A stretch of DNA of 64,000 nucleotides, from the NCBI GenBank assembly GCA_003327425.1, contig QOQW01000001.1, forward strand, positions 372,001 to 436,000. Direction: 5' to 3'. Shown in pieces: positions 8,616-16,729 of the stretch (the first letter of the stretch is position 1; every line of letters starts with the position of its first letter). Source of the DNA: Candidatus Ozemibacter sibiricus (GTDB lineage: Bacteria; Muiribacteriota; Ozemobacteria; Ozemobacterales; Ozemobacteraceae). The notes under the pieces were generated by a model. The model saw only the letters and a list, made by a program, of their open reading frames with translations, had not been told where the DNA came from and searched no databases. A program made the translations under genes and the position numbers.

Positions 8616-8644
8616 ATGCTAGCACCGGGTCTGCACCCTGTCAA
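8616..8644 (-). promoter_or_regulatory. sigma70-type promoter of the acyl-CoA/amino acid operon
   Basis: Reading leftward: TTGACA (8644-8639), a 17-base spacer ending in TGC, then TAGCAT (8621-8616). This gives a perfect -35 and a TG-extended -10. Transcription should begin near 8609, leaving a leader of about 30 bases before the ATG at 8578. It is the only promoter-like signal seen upstream of the eight tightly packed genes. Confidence 0.75.
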
Positions 8645-8695
8645 CGCACTGGCCGAAAATCAACAGCTCCTCCATGGGAGTGGAAGACCCGGCCT

Positions 8696-9358
8696 TCATC
8701 GGCAGGAATCGGCCTGGAGGAATGGATTGGTGCGCTTCTCCAAAGCGATGGAGGTGGCGGGGCCGTGCCCTGGCAGGACGCGATGGCCGTCGCGCGGCAG
8801 GAGGCGTTCTCTGATCATTTTGACCAGAAGGGTTCCGTCCCCGCCGGGAAGATCTGACCGGCCGATCGAACCGGCGAACAAGGTGTCGCCCGTGAACAGC
8901 AGCCCCGGGAAGGCCAGAACCAGGCCGCCGGGCGTATGGCCGGGCACGGCGATGATCTCTCCGGTGAATCGTCCCAGAGGCAGGGTGTCGCCGTGGCTCA
9001 GGCAGGTATCGGGGGGCGTGGTCGAAAACCCGAATCCCAGCATGATCGAGAGATTGAGGGAGGGGTCTTCCAGCATGGGAGCGTCTTCCCGACTTATCAG
9101 CACCGGTGCGCCCAGCCGCTGGCGAAAGGCGGTCACGCCGAGAATGTGATCGCCATGGCCATGGGTGAGGAAGATCGACCATTTCTTGAGGGCCAGTTGA
9201 TCGAGGCGGGCTTGCAATTCGACGGCCTCCTCGGCCGGATCGATCAGGAGTCCAACCTTGGCTTCCTCGTCGTAGACCAGATACGTATTCACTTCCAGCG
9301 GACCCAGAACAAAACGCTCCACCCTGGGCGCGCCGGTCGGTGGCAGCACGGACGTCAT
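8696..9358 (-). CDS. metallo-beta-lactamase-fold hydrolase (glyoxalase II-like)
   Basis: A 220-residue cytoplasmic MBL-fold hydrolase. The binuclear metal site is visible as THGHGDH (about 65-71), then PGHTPGG, the FTGDTLF aspartate and the C-terminal PGHGP histidine. Short YcbL/GloB-like proteins of this layout hydrolyse thioesters such as S-lactoylglutathione, but the substrate here is unknown. Two in-frame ATGs occur; the second (9358) has GGGAGG at a normal distance, while the first (9364) is too close. It is the last gene after the epimerase and hpt on the same strand, with a 63-base gap. Confidence 0.88.
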   Translation of the reverse strand: MTSVLPPTGAPRVERFVLGPLEVNTYLVYDEEAKVGLLIDPAEEAVELQARLDQLALKKWSIFLTHGHGDHILGVTAFRQRLGAPVLISREDAPMLEDPSLNLSIMLGFGFSTTPPDTCLSHGDTLPLGRFTGEIIAVPGHTPGGLVLAFPGLLFTGDTLFAGSIGRSDLPGGDGTLLVKMIRERLLPRDGHRVLPGHGPATSIALEKRTNPFLQADSCR

Positions 9359-9421
9359 GGTCATCCCTCCCCTGACTATAAGGTGCCGAGGTGTACGCTG
9401 GGCAAGAGGCTGGCTGGTGCC

Positions 9422-9997
9422 TCAGCCATGGGACTGGGCATATCGCGAGGGCTTGAGGACTCCGATATAGGGAAGATTGCGATAGTAGTCCTGGTAGTCG
9501 AGACCGTACCCTACCACGAATTCGTTGGGCAGGACGAAGCCGCAATAATCGATGGTGACTTCTTTCTTGCGGCATTGGGGTTTATTGGTCAGGGCACAGA
9601 TCTTCAGGCTCTTCGGATGCCGGTCGTGCAGCAGGCTGGCGATGTAGGCCAGCGTCAGACCGGTGTCGACGATGTCTTCGACGATCAGGACATTCTGGCC
9701 CTCGACCGACTGGTCGAGATCCTTCATGATGCGGACCACGCCAGAACTCTGGGTGGAATGACCATAGCTGCTGACCGCGATGAATCCTGTCTGGACCGGC
9801 ACCGTGATGGCACGGGCCAGATCGGCCATGAATACGAAGGCGCCTTTGAGGATGCAGACCAGAAGCAGTTCTTCGCCTTGGTAGTCGGCCGAGATCTGCG
9901 CGCCCAGTTCAGCGATCCGGGCATTGATCTCTTCTTGGGAGATGAGAATTCGATCGATGTCAGGGTGGATGTCGGTGACGGGATGGAGGTCGCTCAT
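9422..9997 (-). CDS. hpt: hypoxanthine phosphoribosyltransferase
   Basis: A 191-residue purine salvage enzyme joining hypoxanthine/guanine to PRPP to make IMP/GMP. The PRPP loop [14 protein letters not shown] is clear near residue 112. The flexible-loop SSYG motif is about 30 residues earlier, and the purine-contacting C-terminal FVVGYGLDY is typical of Hpt. The ATG at 9997 overlaps the epimerase stop as ATGA, which fixes the start; the seven-residue longer reading frame is not needed. Length and motifs match bacterial HPRT (about 180). Confidence 0.94.
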   Translation of the reverse strand: MSDLHPVTDIHPDIDRILISQEEINARIAELGAQISADYQGEELLLVCILKGAFVFMADLARAITVPVQTGFIAVSSYGHSTQSSGVVRIMKDLDQSVEGQNVLIVEDIVDTGLTLAYIASLLHDRHPKSLKICALTNKPQCRKKEVTIDYCGFVLPNEFVVGYGLDYQDYYRNLPYIGVLKPSRYAQSHG

Positions 9998-10926
9998 CGG
10001 ATGGCCTCCTTGGCCCATTCCAGCGTCTTACGGAGACCTTCTTCCAGGGAAGTGGTCGGTTCCCACCCCAGGAGGGTGCGGGCGCGGGTGATATCGGGGC
10101 GGCGACGGCGCGGGTCGTCCTGGGGAAGCGGCCGTTCGACGAGCGGCACGGTCGATCCGGCCAGGCGCCGAATGGTCTCGGCGAACTGCCGGATGGTGAT
10201 TTCTGCAGGGTTGCCGAGGTTGATCGGGTTCTGGTCTCCACGCTCCATGGCGGCCACGATTCCTTCGACCAGATCGCTCACATAGCAGAAGCTCCGGGTC
10301 TGCGATCCGTCGCCGAACAAAGTGAGGGGTTCGCCGCGCAGGGCCTGCGAGATGAAGGCCGGGACCACCCTGCCATCATTGAGCCGCATGCGAGGCCCGT
10401 AGGTGTTGAAGATCCGGATGATTCGGATGTCGACGGCGTGGGCGTTGCGATAGGCCACCATCAGCGCCTCGGCGAAGCGCTTGGCTTCGTCATAGCACCC
10501 GCGCGGGCCGACCGGGTTGACGTTGCCCCAATAGCTTTCGACCTGAGGATGCACTTCGGGATCGCCATAGACTTCGGAGGTCGAGGCGAGCAGGATGCGG
10601 GCTTTGTGATGGCGGGCGATGCCCAGCATGTTGTGGGTCCCGAGGGCGCCGACCTTCAATGTTTGGATGGGGAGCTTCTGGTAATCGATAGGACTGGCCG
10701 GAGAGGCGAGATGGTAGATGCGGTCGACCTTCTCGGCGAGGTAGATGGGCTTGCTGATGTCATGTTCGATGATCACCAGACGGTCGTTCCCTTCATGCTG
10801 GGATAGATTGTTCCGCGAGCCCGTGATGAAATTGTCGATGACCACCACGCGGTGGCCTTCGGCCAGCAGGCGGTCGGTGAGATGGGAGCCGATGAAGCCG
10901 GCTCCCCCGCTGACGACGATGCGCAT
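9994..10926 (-). CDS. UDP-glucuronate decarboxylase-like NAD-dependent epimerase (UDP-xylose synthase)
   Basis: A 310-residue extended short-chain dehydrogenase. The NAD motif GGAGFIGSH is at residues 7-15. The catalytic Thr/Ser region STSEVYGDP and the Tyr-Lys pair in [11 protein letters not shown] match the UXS subgroup, which decarboxylates UDP-glucuronate to UDP-xylose; [10 protein letters not shown] and the [14 protein letters not shown] segment support this. A role in surface polysaccharide is inferred. The ATG at 10926 has a GGGGGAA ahead; the 20 residues upstream in the reading frame cross the promoter and are excluded. First gene of a three-gene unit with hpt and the MBL hydrolase. 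Confidence 0.9.
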   Translation of the reverse strand: MRIVVSGGAGFIGSHLTDRLLAEGHRVVVIDNFITGSRNNLSQHEGNDRLVIIEHDISKPIYLAEKVDRIYHLASPASPIDYQKLPIQTLKVGALGTHNMLGIARHHKARILLASTSEVYGDPEVHPQVESYWGNVNPVGPRGCYDEAKRFAEALMVAYRNAHAVDIRIIRIFNTYGPRMRLNDGRVVPAFISQALRGEPLTLFGDGSQTRSFCYVSDLVEGIVAAMERGDQNPINLGNPAEITIRQFAETIRRLAGSTVPLVERPLPQDDPRRRRPDITRARTLLGWEPTTSLEEGLRKTLEWAKEAIR

Positions 10927-10957
10927 GCGCGTTCCCCCGGTCGAATGGAATGCGGAG

Positions 10958-10986
10958 ATTGAAACATCATGGTCGGTGGATGTCAA
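10958..10986 (-). promoter_or_regulatory. promoter of the epimerase-hpt-hydrolase unit
   Basis: Leftward TTGACA (10986-10981), 17-base spacer, TTCAAT (10963-10958) preceded by TGT. Perfect -35, weak -10 with TG extension. The predicted start near 10951 gives a leader of about 25 bases. It faces away from the htrA gene, so the 10927-11092 gap holds divergent control signals. Confidence 0.6.
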
Positions 10987-11092
10987 GGCGCCAGACCAGG
11001 GATGGTCGGAAGACCGTTCGCTTTTGGGAACCTCCGCGGGGATTCGCGGTCAAAAGCTGGCGATGTTCCAAATTCTGCGAGGAGGTCGATCC

Positions 11093-12601
11093 ATGAAATC
11101 TTGTCATGTCGAGAAGGCGGGGCGCACCTTGCCTTTCCTGCTGGTCCTCGGTCTGTCGCTCCTGTTGACCGCTCCGGTCTGGGGACAGGTCCCGCCGAGC
11201 GTGCGCGAACTGCAGGATACCTTCATCAAAGTGGCCCGTACGCTCAAATCGAGCGTCGTCAATATCCGGGTCGAGAGGGAAACCAAAGCCAGCGGCATCC
11301 AGTGGTTCGATCCTGATGATGAGAACAACCCGGGCGGGGCCCCGTTCGACGATTTCTTCCGCTATTTCTTCCGGCAGATGCCCCCAGGTCGGCGCTTCCA
11401 GCGCCCGCCCACCTTCAAGTCGGAAGCCGCCGGATCTGGTGTCGTCTTCAACTCCCAGGGAGTCATCCTTACCAACAATCACGTGGTGAAAGGGGCCACA
11501 TCCATCGTCGTCAAATTCGCCGATGGGCGTGAACTCAAGGCCGAAGTGGTCGGCCAGGATCCGCAGAGCGATCTGGCGGTCATCAAGGTCGATTCGCCGA
11601 CGCCGTTGGTCCCGGCCAGATTCGGGGATTCGGACAAGGTCGAGGTCGGCCAGTGGTGCATCGCGGTCGGCAATCCCCTCGGGCTCGAGCAGACGGTAAC
11701 GGTGGGCGTGGTCAGCGCCGTCGGCCGCTCAGGCATCGGGGCGTCGCCCATCGAAGATTTCATCCAGACCGATGCCAGCATCAATCCTGGCAATTCCGGC
11801 GGGCCCCTCGTCGACCTCGAGGGGAATGTGATCGGCATCAATACGCTGATCTTCACGGCGCCCGGCAGCGGCATCGGCTTCGCCATCCCGTCCAACATGG
11901 CGGTCCGCGTCGCGCAGCAGATCGTCGAACATGGATCGGTCGAGCGGCCCTTCATTGGCATCACCATGCAGCCGGTCACCCAGGAACTGGCCGACCACTA
12001 TGGCCTCAAAGACAAGAATGGCGCGGTGGTGATGGATCTGGTGCCTGATGCGCCCGGGGCCAAGGCCGGTCTCAAGCAGATGGACATCATCCGCTCGATC
12101 GATGGGCGCCCGATGCGTTCCACCAGCGATGTGCAGAAATACGTGCTGGCGCAGAAGATCGGCCAGACGATCACGCTCAATGTCCTGCGCAACGGCGTCG
12201 AAAAGAACATCGAGGTCAAACTCGAGAAAATGCCGCGTTCCTACGGACTGCGCGATCCGGAAGACCTGGCCGGGAGCGAGCCGCGCCTGGGGAAATCGCC
12301 GCGGTCGGCGCTCGGCAAGTGGGGCTTCGCCGTGCAGGAACTGACGCCCGAGCTGGCCAAAGGGCTCGGCCTCGACCGCCAGGAAGGCGTGGTGGTCAGC
12401 GATGTCCGGCCCGGTACGCCTGCCGCCAAGGGCGGTCTGATGGTGCGCGATCTGATCACCCAGGTGAATGGGCAGCCGGTCAAGGACGAACGCTCGCTCG
12501 TCGAAGCCCTGAGCAAGGGCGATGCCTCGAAGAAGAGCGCGGTCTTCGTGGTGGTACGCGATGGCAGCCCGATGTTCCTGGTGATCCCTGCGGCTGAATA
12601 A
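11093..12601 (+). CDS. periplasmic serine protease, HtrA/DegP family
   Basis: A 502-residue trypsin-like protease with two PDZ domains, for envelope protein quality control. A signal peptide (hydrophobic core about 13-30, ending near VWG) precedes the protease domain. The catalytic triad is His130 (TNNHVV), Asp160 (SDLAVIK) and Ser235 (GNSGGP). PDZ1 lies near 275-365 and PDZ2 near 410-500. The start at 11093 has GAGGAGG eight bases upstream and begins the signal peptide; the frame is open far upstream but those starts lack support. Length and domain order are those of full DegP/DegQ proteins. It is a single-gene unit ended by a good terminator. Confidence 0.95.
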   Translation: MKSCHVEKAGRTLPFLLVLGLSLLLTAPVWGQVPPSVRELQDTFIKVARTLKSSVVNIRVERETKASGIQWFDPDDENNPGGAPFDDFFRYFFRQMPPGRRFQRPPTFKSEAAGSGVVFNSQGVILTNNHVVKGATSIVVKFADGRELKAEVVGQDPQSDLAVIKVDSPTPLVPARFGDSDKVEVGQWCIAVGNPLGLEQTVTVGVVSAVGRSGIGASPIEDFIQTDASINPGNSGGPLVDLEGNVIGINTLIFTAPGSGIGFAIPSNMAVRVAQQIVEHGSVERPFIGITMQPVTQELADHYGLKDKNGAVVMDLVPDAPGAKAGLKQMDIIRSIDGRPMRSTSDVQKYVLAQKIGQTITLNVLRNGVEKNIEVKLEKMPRSYGLRDPEDLAGSEPRLGKSPRSALGKWGFAVQELTPELAKGLGLDRQEGVVVSDVRPGTPAAKGGLMVRDLITQVNGQPVKDERSLVEALSKGDASKKSAVFVVVRDGSPMFLVIPAAE

Positions 12602-12669
12602 TGATGACCCCTGGTGGCAGCGGGCGCGGGCCCGCTGCCATAACTCCCTGATCCTCTCTCTCACCTGGT

Positions 12670-12700
12670 CCCCTGGAAGCTCGCCTTCCGGGGGATTTTT
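12670..12700 (+). terminator. intrinsic terminator after htrA
   Basis: A ten-pair stem (CCCCTGGAAG with CTTCCGGGGG, one G-T pair) around a five-base loop, followed by ATTTTT. It lies about 70 bases after the htrA stop. Confidence 0.8.
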
Positions 12701-12770
12701 CTCTTCACAAAACCGCCCCCCTGGCCGATGAAGGAGTCACCTTCACCTGTGCCAACGGGAGTCTGGGATC

Positions 12771-12929
12771 ATGATCAAGGAAATGCTCTTCGCCGTCACT
12801 CTCATCCTGGTCTTTTCGGTCGGCGTTGGGGTTCTCTTCGTGCGGACCATGGCCGAACTGCTCGAGATCCTCTTTGGCACAGCCCATGAACCCTCGGCAG
12901 TGCCTCCCACCCTGTCCAAGCGCGGTTGA
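12771..12929 (+). CDS. small single-span membrane protein (52 residues), unrecognised
   Basis: A short reading frame between the htrA terminator and the convergent lipoprotein gene. The ATG at 12771 has GGGAG about ten bases upstream. The product starts MIKEML, has one hydrophobic helix (about residues 6-24), then a short amphipathic stretch and a Pro/Ser/Lys tail. Third-codon positions are mostly G/C, as in neighbouring genes, which favours real coding. I do not recognise a family, and no clear promoter is visible. It could be a small envelope-stress protein or chance. Confidence 0.42.
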   Translation: MIKEMLFAVTLILVFSVGVGVLFVRTMAELLEILFGTAHEPSAVPPTLSKRG

Positions 12930-12954
12930 GATCGATTGGCGCGCCACCGGTCGG

Positions 12955-13563
12955 TCACTGCTTGAGGGTGCCGTGGATATTGCAGTGGAAGAAGCGGCGC
13001 CCGTCCCGAATGATGATGGAATAGGTGCCGCCGCTCGGGCATGAGGGCGGTATGGTGAAGATGCCTTCTTTGACCAGGCGTTCCGGGTCATAGCGGGCGG
13101 TTTTCTTCTGGGTCTTCTGATCGTAGAACAGAATCCCGCGTACCAGGGACTTCATGGCGGCGAAGCACTTGAGCCGCGCGTTCTTCTCGTGGTCATTGAT
13201 TTTTTTCAAGACCTCGACATAATTCCGGCGGGAACGAGCATACCGGGAAATGGTGGTGCGTCGTTCCTGGGTGTCGACCTTGGGGGAGGATTGATTGGTG
13301 ATGTCCTCGACCAGATCGAGATAGGATTTCTGAAAGTCTCGATGGACTTCCTGGAATTTGTACTGGTCGAAAATGCTGAGGGTATCAGAGGCTTCTACCA
13401 CGATGGGCTGATTGCTAGGAAGGGGCGAGATCACTTCCGTGGGAGGCGGGGCAGGTTCCTCGCCGCACCCGGAACACCCCGCCATCAGGCATAGCAGTAC
13501 GGCCGCCAGGGCGAGCAGGCTGCGGCGGCCAGACGAGACCACCGCCGCAGACCCGACTCCCAT
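12955..13563 (-). CDS. predicted lipoprotein with C-terminal cysteine/histidine motif, unknown function
   Basis: A 202-residue exported protein. The N-terminus has Arg residues, a hydrophobic run and the lipobox LMAGC, giving a predicted lipid-anchored Cys at about residue 26. The middle is charged and probably helical. The last 30 residues contain CPSGGTY and, some 15 residues later, CNIHG. That Cys/His pattern is common at the C-termini of type IV pilin-like proteins of some deep-branching bacteria, from memory of such proteins; a metal or disulphide link is possible. The start at 13563 best suits the signal peptide, but no strong ribosome site is seen and an upstream ATG near 13653 is possible. 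Confidence 0.7.
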   Translation of the reverse strand: MGVGSAAVVSSGRRSLLALAAVLLCLMAGCSGCGEEPAPPPTEVISPLPSNQPIVVEASDTLSIFDQYKFQEVHRDFQKSYLDLVEDITNQSSPKVDTQERRTTISRYARSRRNYVEVLKKINDHEKNARLKCFAAMKSLVRGILFYDQKTQKKTARYDPERLVKEGIFTIPPSCPSGGTYSIIIRDGRRFFHCNIHGTLKQ

Positions 13564-13701
13564 GGGGCGCAGCCCCGGGGGGCGGGCCTTCCCACACGAC
13601 GGGTTCGGTGGAAAGGCGCTCTCGGTTGACGGTTGCACGATCACCTTCAAGCCCATCATCTTATGACCCCACCACCGAGAAGTCAAACCGACGAATGAAA
13701 G

Positions 13702-13730
13702 TTGAACCAGGGGGGGGGGTGTGCTATACT
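13702..13730 (+). promoter_or_regulatory. promoter with a G10 tract in its spacer (FHA-kinase-phosphatase operon)
   Basis: TTGAAC (13702-13707), a spacer of exactly 17 bases, and TATACT (13725-13730) preceded by TGC. The spacer includes ten consecutive G residues (13710-13719). The predicted start is near 13737, with a GGGAGGGG ribosome site before the ATG at 13766. Slippage in the G tract would change the -35/-10 spacing and hence expression. Confidence 0.75.
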
Positions 13731-13765
13731 CGCCTCACCATTTTGTACCTAGGGAGGGGTCTTTG

Positions 13766-14941
13766 ATGTCTGATCAATCCAAGAAAACCGTCTTCCGAAA
13801 GGTGGTCGTCCCGGCCGAAGAGAAGAAGAAATACCTTGTCGGGAACACTCCCCCTTTCCTAGGGCGACCGTATGAACTGCCCACCACCGACTTCACCATC
13901 GGCCGCGAAGATGGCCGGGATCTCCAGATTCCCAATGACATGGTCTCTCGGCACCATGCCACCATCACCTTCCAGGATGGAAAGCATTTCATCACCGACA
14001 ACGAGAGCTCGAACGGGACAGCCATCAACGGCAAACCGATCCCTCCCCGGCAGCCCATCCAGCTCAATCACACCGACGTCATCAAGTTCGATGTCTTCGA
14101 ATTCATCTACGTCGATTCCGCCCGGGCCGACCTCTGGGAGACCCTCAAGCCCCTGTCCCGGGAAGGCGCCCAGCTGATCACCTTGTACAGCCCCAAAGGG
14201 GGCGCCGGTCTGACCAGCATCGCGGTCAATCTGGCCCACACCCTGGCGAACATGTCCGGCAAGAACGTCGCCATCGCCGATTTCAACCTGCGCTTCGGCG
14301 ACGTGCTGACCTATTCGGTGGGGAAAGTAGGATTGTCGATCCACGAACTGATCCAGGAGGCGGAGATCACCGGCGAGCGTATCACCAAGTACCTCCAGAA
14401 AGGTCCCGGCTATAGCTATCTCCCGGCTCCCAATAAAACCGAATATGCTGAGCTGGTCAAGGCCGAGCACGCCCGCAAGGTGTTGTGGAGCCTCGAGGCC
14501 AACCACGACTTCGTCATCGTCGATCTCAAGAACGAAATCGATGATGTCTCCCTCACCGCCTGGGAGATCTCCAACCTCATCTACGTGGTGGGCAAGCCCG
14601 AGATCGGGCAGATCCTGGCCACCAAGAAGATCCTGGAGATCATGCATCAGCTCAAATATCCCGAGACCAAGGTCAAGGTGCTGATCAACATGATCGGTCG
14701 CGAAGGCACGGTTCCGGCCGAACAGATCAAGAACCTGCTCAAGCGCGACTTCGGCACCCTTCCCTTCGCCCCTGAAGATGCGGTCCTGACCTCCAATGGC
14801 GGCCAGCTCTATGTCAAGGAACGGCCCGATTGCGGGCTGTCCCAGGGCATCAAGCGGTTGGCCGCGGACATCTGCGGACAGAAGGCCGAAATCCCTGAAG
14901 GCGGGATCTTCAGCAAGCTCAAGGCCATTCTCGGCTTCTGA
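13766..14941 (+). CDS. FHA domain-TadZ/CpaE-like ATPase fusion
   Basis: A 391-residue protein. An FHA phosphothreonine-binding domain (about 40-115) is recognised by GR at 46-47, SRHH at 61-64 and NG at 83-84. The remainder is a ParA/MinD-superfamily domain like CpaE/TadZ, which position pilus or secretion machinery. The P-loop reads KGGAGLT, with Leu in place of the second lysine of KGGxGKT, so nucleotide hydrolysis is doubtful; TadZ proteins often have atypical P-loops. Only five bases separate it from the Ser/Thr kinase gene, so its FHA domain is probably read by, or a substrate of, that kinase. The start is set by the ribosome site at 13752-13759. Confidence 0.88.
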   Translation: MSDQSKKTVFRKVVVPAEEKKKYLVGNTPPFLGRPYELPTTDFTIGREDGRDLQIPNDMVSRHHATITFQDGKHFITDNESSNGTAINGKPIPPRQPIQLNHTDVIKFDVFEFIYVDSARADLWETLKPLSREGAQLITLYSPKGGAGLTSIAVNLAHTLANMSGKNVAIADFNLRFGDVLTYSVGKVGLSIHELIQEAEITGERITKYLQKGPGYSYLPAPNKTEYAELVKAEHARKVLWSLEANHDFVIVDLKNEIDDVSLTAWEISNLIYVVGKPEIGQILATKKILEIMHQLKYPETKVKVLINMIGREGTVPAEQIKNLLKRDFGTLPFAPEDAVLTSNGGQLYVKERPDCGLSQGIKRLAADICGQKAEIPEGGIFSKLKAILGF

Positions 14942-14946
14942 TCTCG

Positions 14947-16716
14947 ATGCCCGATTACACTGGCAAACGGGCTGGCAACTATACCATTGTCCAGAAGCTG
15001 GGTGATGGCGGCTTTGCCACCGTCTATCTCGCCCAGCACACGATCCTCGAGAAAAAGGCGGCCGTCAAATTCCTCCTCGAGGAGTGGGTCAACGAACCCG
15101 ACGTGGTGAGTCGCTTCTTCGACGAAGCGCGCACCATGGAGCGCCTCAAGGATCACCCCAACATCATTTCGATCATCGACATCGCCAGCCACGAGCAATG
15201 CCAGCAGGAGGGCCTGCCTCCCTACTTCATCATGGAGTACGTGGATGGCAAGTCGCTCGAGCAGCTCATCCATTCCGACGAGGGGTTCACGCTCGAGTTC
15301 GTCATCAATGTCATCAGTTGCGCCCTTTCCGCGCTCGATCACTGCCACAAGATGGGCGTCGTCCATCGCGACATCAAGCCCAGCAACATCCTGTTGAAGA
15401 GCGACGGCACCGTCAAGCTCACCGATTTCGGCATCGCCAAGGCCAAGGTCAACACGAGCAAGACGGGAGCGGGGCTGACCCTCGGTTCGACCGATTACAT
15501 GTCGCCCGAGCAGGCGCTCGGCAAACGCGATCTCGACCATCGTTCCGATATCTACTCGCTCGGGGTGACGTTGTACGAACTGGTGACCGGGAAGTTGCCC
15601 TTCGTGGCCGACAATCCCAATTCGGTCGCCCTCATGCACATCCAGGAAAACCCCAAGCCGCCGATCGAGATCAATGACGCGGTGCCGCCCCGCTTGAACG
15701 ACATCATCCTGAAGGCCATGGAGAAGAAGCGGGAAGACCGCTTCCAGTCCTGTCAGGAATTCCTCGACGCGTTGAAGAAGCTCGATGAGCCCGAACCGCC
15801 GGTGGTGGCCGAGGTCGAGACCGTCGACCTGTCCAAGATGAAGGCCGAACTCCCCGAAGAAAACCTGATGGACAAGGAATCGGGCATCACACCGGCCGTG
15901 CGCGCCACCCGCTCCCAGGCGGCTCTGGCCGGCCCTTCCCCCGTTCGGCTCGTGTTGTTCTGGGTGGCCGTCGTCCTCGCGTTCGCCTTGATCATCCTGG
16001 GCGGTTTCAAGGCCTATCAATATTTCCAGCTTTGTCCGGTGACCTTCTCCTCCATCCCGCCCGGAGCCCAGGTCGCCCTGGATGGCAAGGTCATCGGCAC
16101 GGCTCCCGTCACTTTGTCGGTAGGGCCCGCGCCCGCTCGCGTAGTCATGACGCTCGAGGGCTTCCACCCCCTGGCGGCGCGTCTCGAGCCCACGCCGGGC
16201 AGGCCGTTGTCGTTCGAACGCACCCTGCGCAAGCTCGAGCCCCAAGCCCTCGAGGACATCCGGGCCGGGATCAAGGCCTACGAAGCCGCGGCCGCCGGTC
16301 CGGCCAAGAATCGGCAGCAGGCCATGGCCGACGCCCTCCGCCGGCTCGGGCGCCACCTCGACGATCACCCGGCCGCCGATGAAGCCCATCTCGAATTCGT
16401 GCGGTTCTGCATCAAGCACTCCCTGCTGCCCAATGGCGAAGTCTACTACCGCCATCGCTTGTCCAAATTCCCCGATCACCCGCTCTATCTCACCATGCTT
16501 GGCATGCTCCTGGCGGCCAAGGGAGCCGCCGACGAAGCGCTCGATCTCTACACCAAAGCCTGGTACAAAGATCCTGACAGTGTCATCCTGCTCAATGCCC
16601 TCGGGGATTTCTTCCTCGCCAAGAAGGATACCGTCCGGGCCGAGCAGTATTTCAAGCTCTCCATTTTCCTCGACCCGACACAGGACGAAGTCCTCCAGAA
16701 ACTCCAGGGCCTGTAA
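14947..16716 (+). CDS. membrane Ser/Thr protein kinase with PEGA and TPR extracytoplasmic region
   Basis: A 589-residue Hanks-type kinase. The glycine loop GDGGFATV, Lys41 (AVKF), HRDIKPSN (140-147), DFG (160-162) and SPEQALG activation segment are intact, so it should be active. A juxtamembrane linker rich in acidic residues leads to one transmembrane helix (about 332-358). Outside are a PEGA-type domain (SSIPPGAQVALDGKVIGTAP) and a helical region with two or three TPR-like repeats near the C-terminus. PknB-like kinases sense the cell envelope through such regions. Second gene of a three-gene operon with the FHA-TadZ protein and a PP2C phosphatase. Confidence 0.93.
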   Translation: MPDYTGKRAGNYTIVQKLGDGGFATVYLAQHTILEKKAAVKFLLEEWVNEPDVVSRFFDEARTMERLKDHPNIISIIDIASHEQCQQEGLPPYFIMEYVDGKSLEQLIHSDEGFTLEFVINVISCALSALDHCHKMGVVHRDIKPSNILLKSDGTVKLTDFGIAKAKVNTSKTGAGLTLGSTDYMSPEQALGKRDLDHRSDIYSLGVTLYELVTGKLPFVADNPNSVALMHIQENPKPPIEINDAVPPRLNDIILKAMEKKREDRFQSCQEFLDALKKLDEPEPPVVAEVETVDLSKMKAELPEENLMDKESGITPAVRATRSQAALAGPSPVRLVLFWVAVVLAFALIILGGFKAYQYFQLCPVTFSSIPPGAQVALDGKVIGTAPVTLSVGPAPARVVMTLEGFHPLAARLEPTPGRPLSFERTLRKLEPQALEDIRAGIKAYEAAAAGPAKNRQQAMADALRRLGRHLDDHPAADEAHLEFVRFCIKHSLLPNGEVYYRHRLSKFPDHPLYLTMLGMLLAAKGAADEALDLYTKAWYKDPDSVILLNALGDFFLAKKDTVRAEQYFKLSIFLDPTQDEVLQKLQGL

Positions 16717-16729
16717 GAGAGGAGGGACC

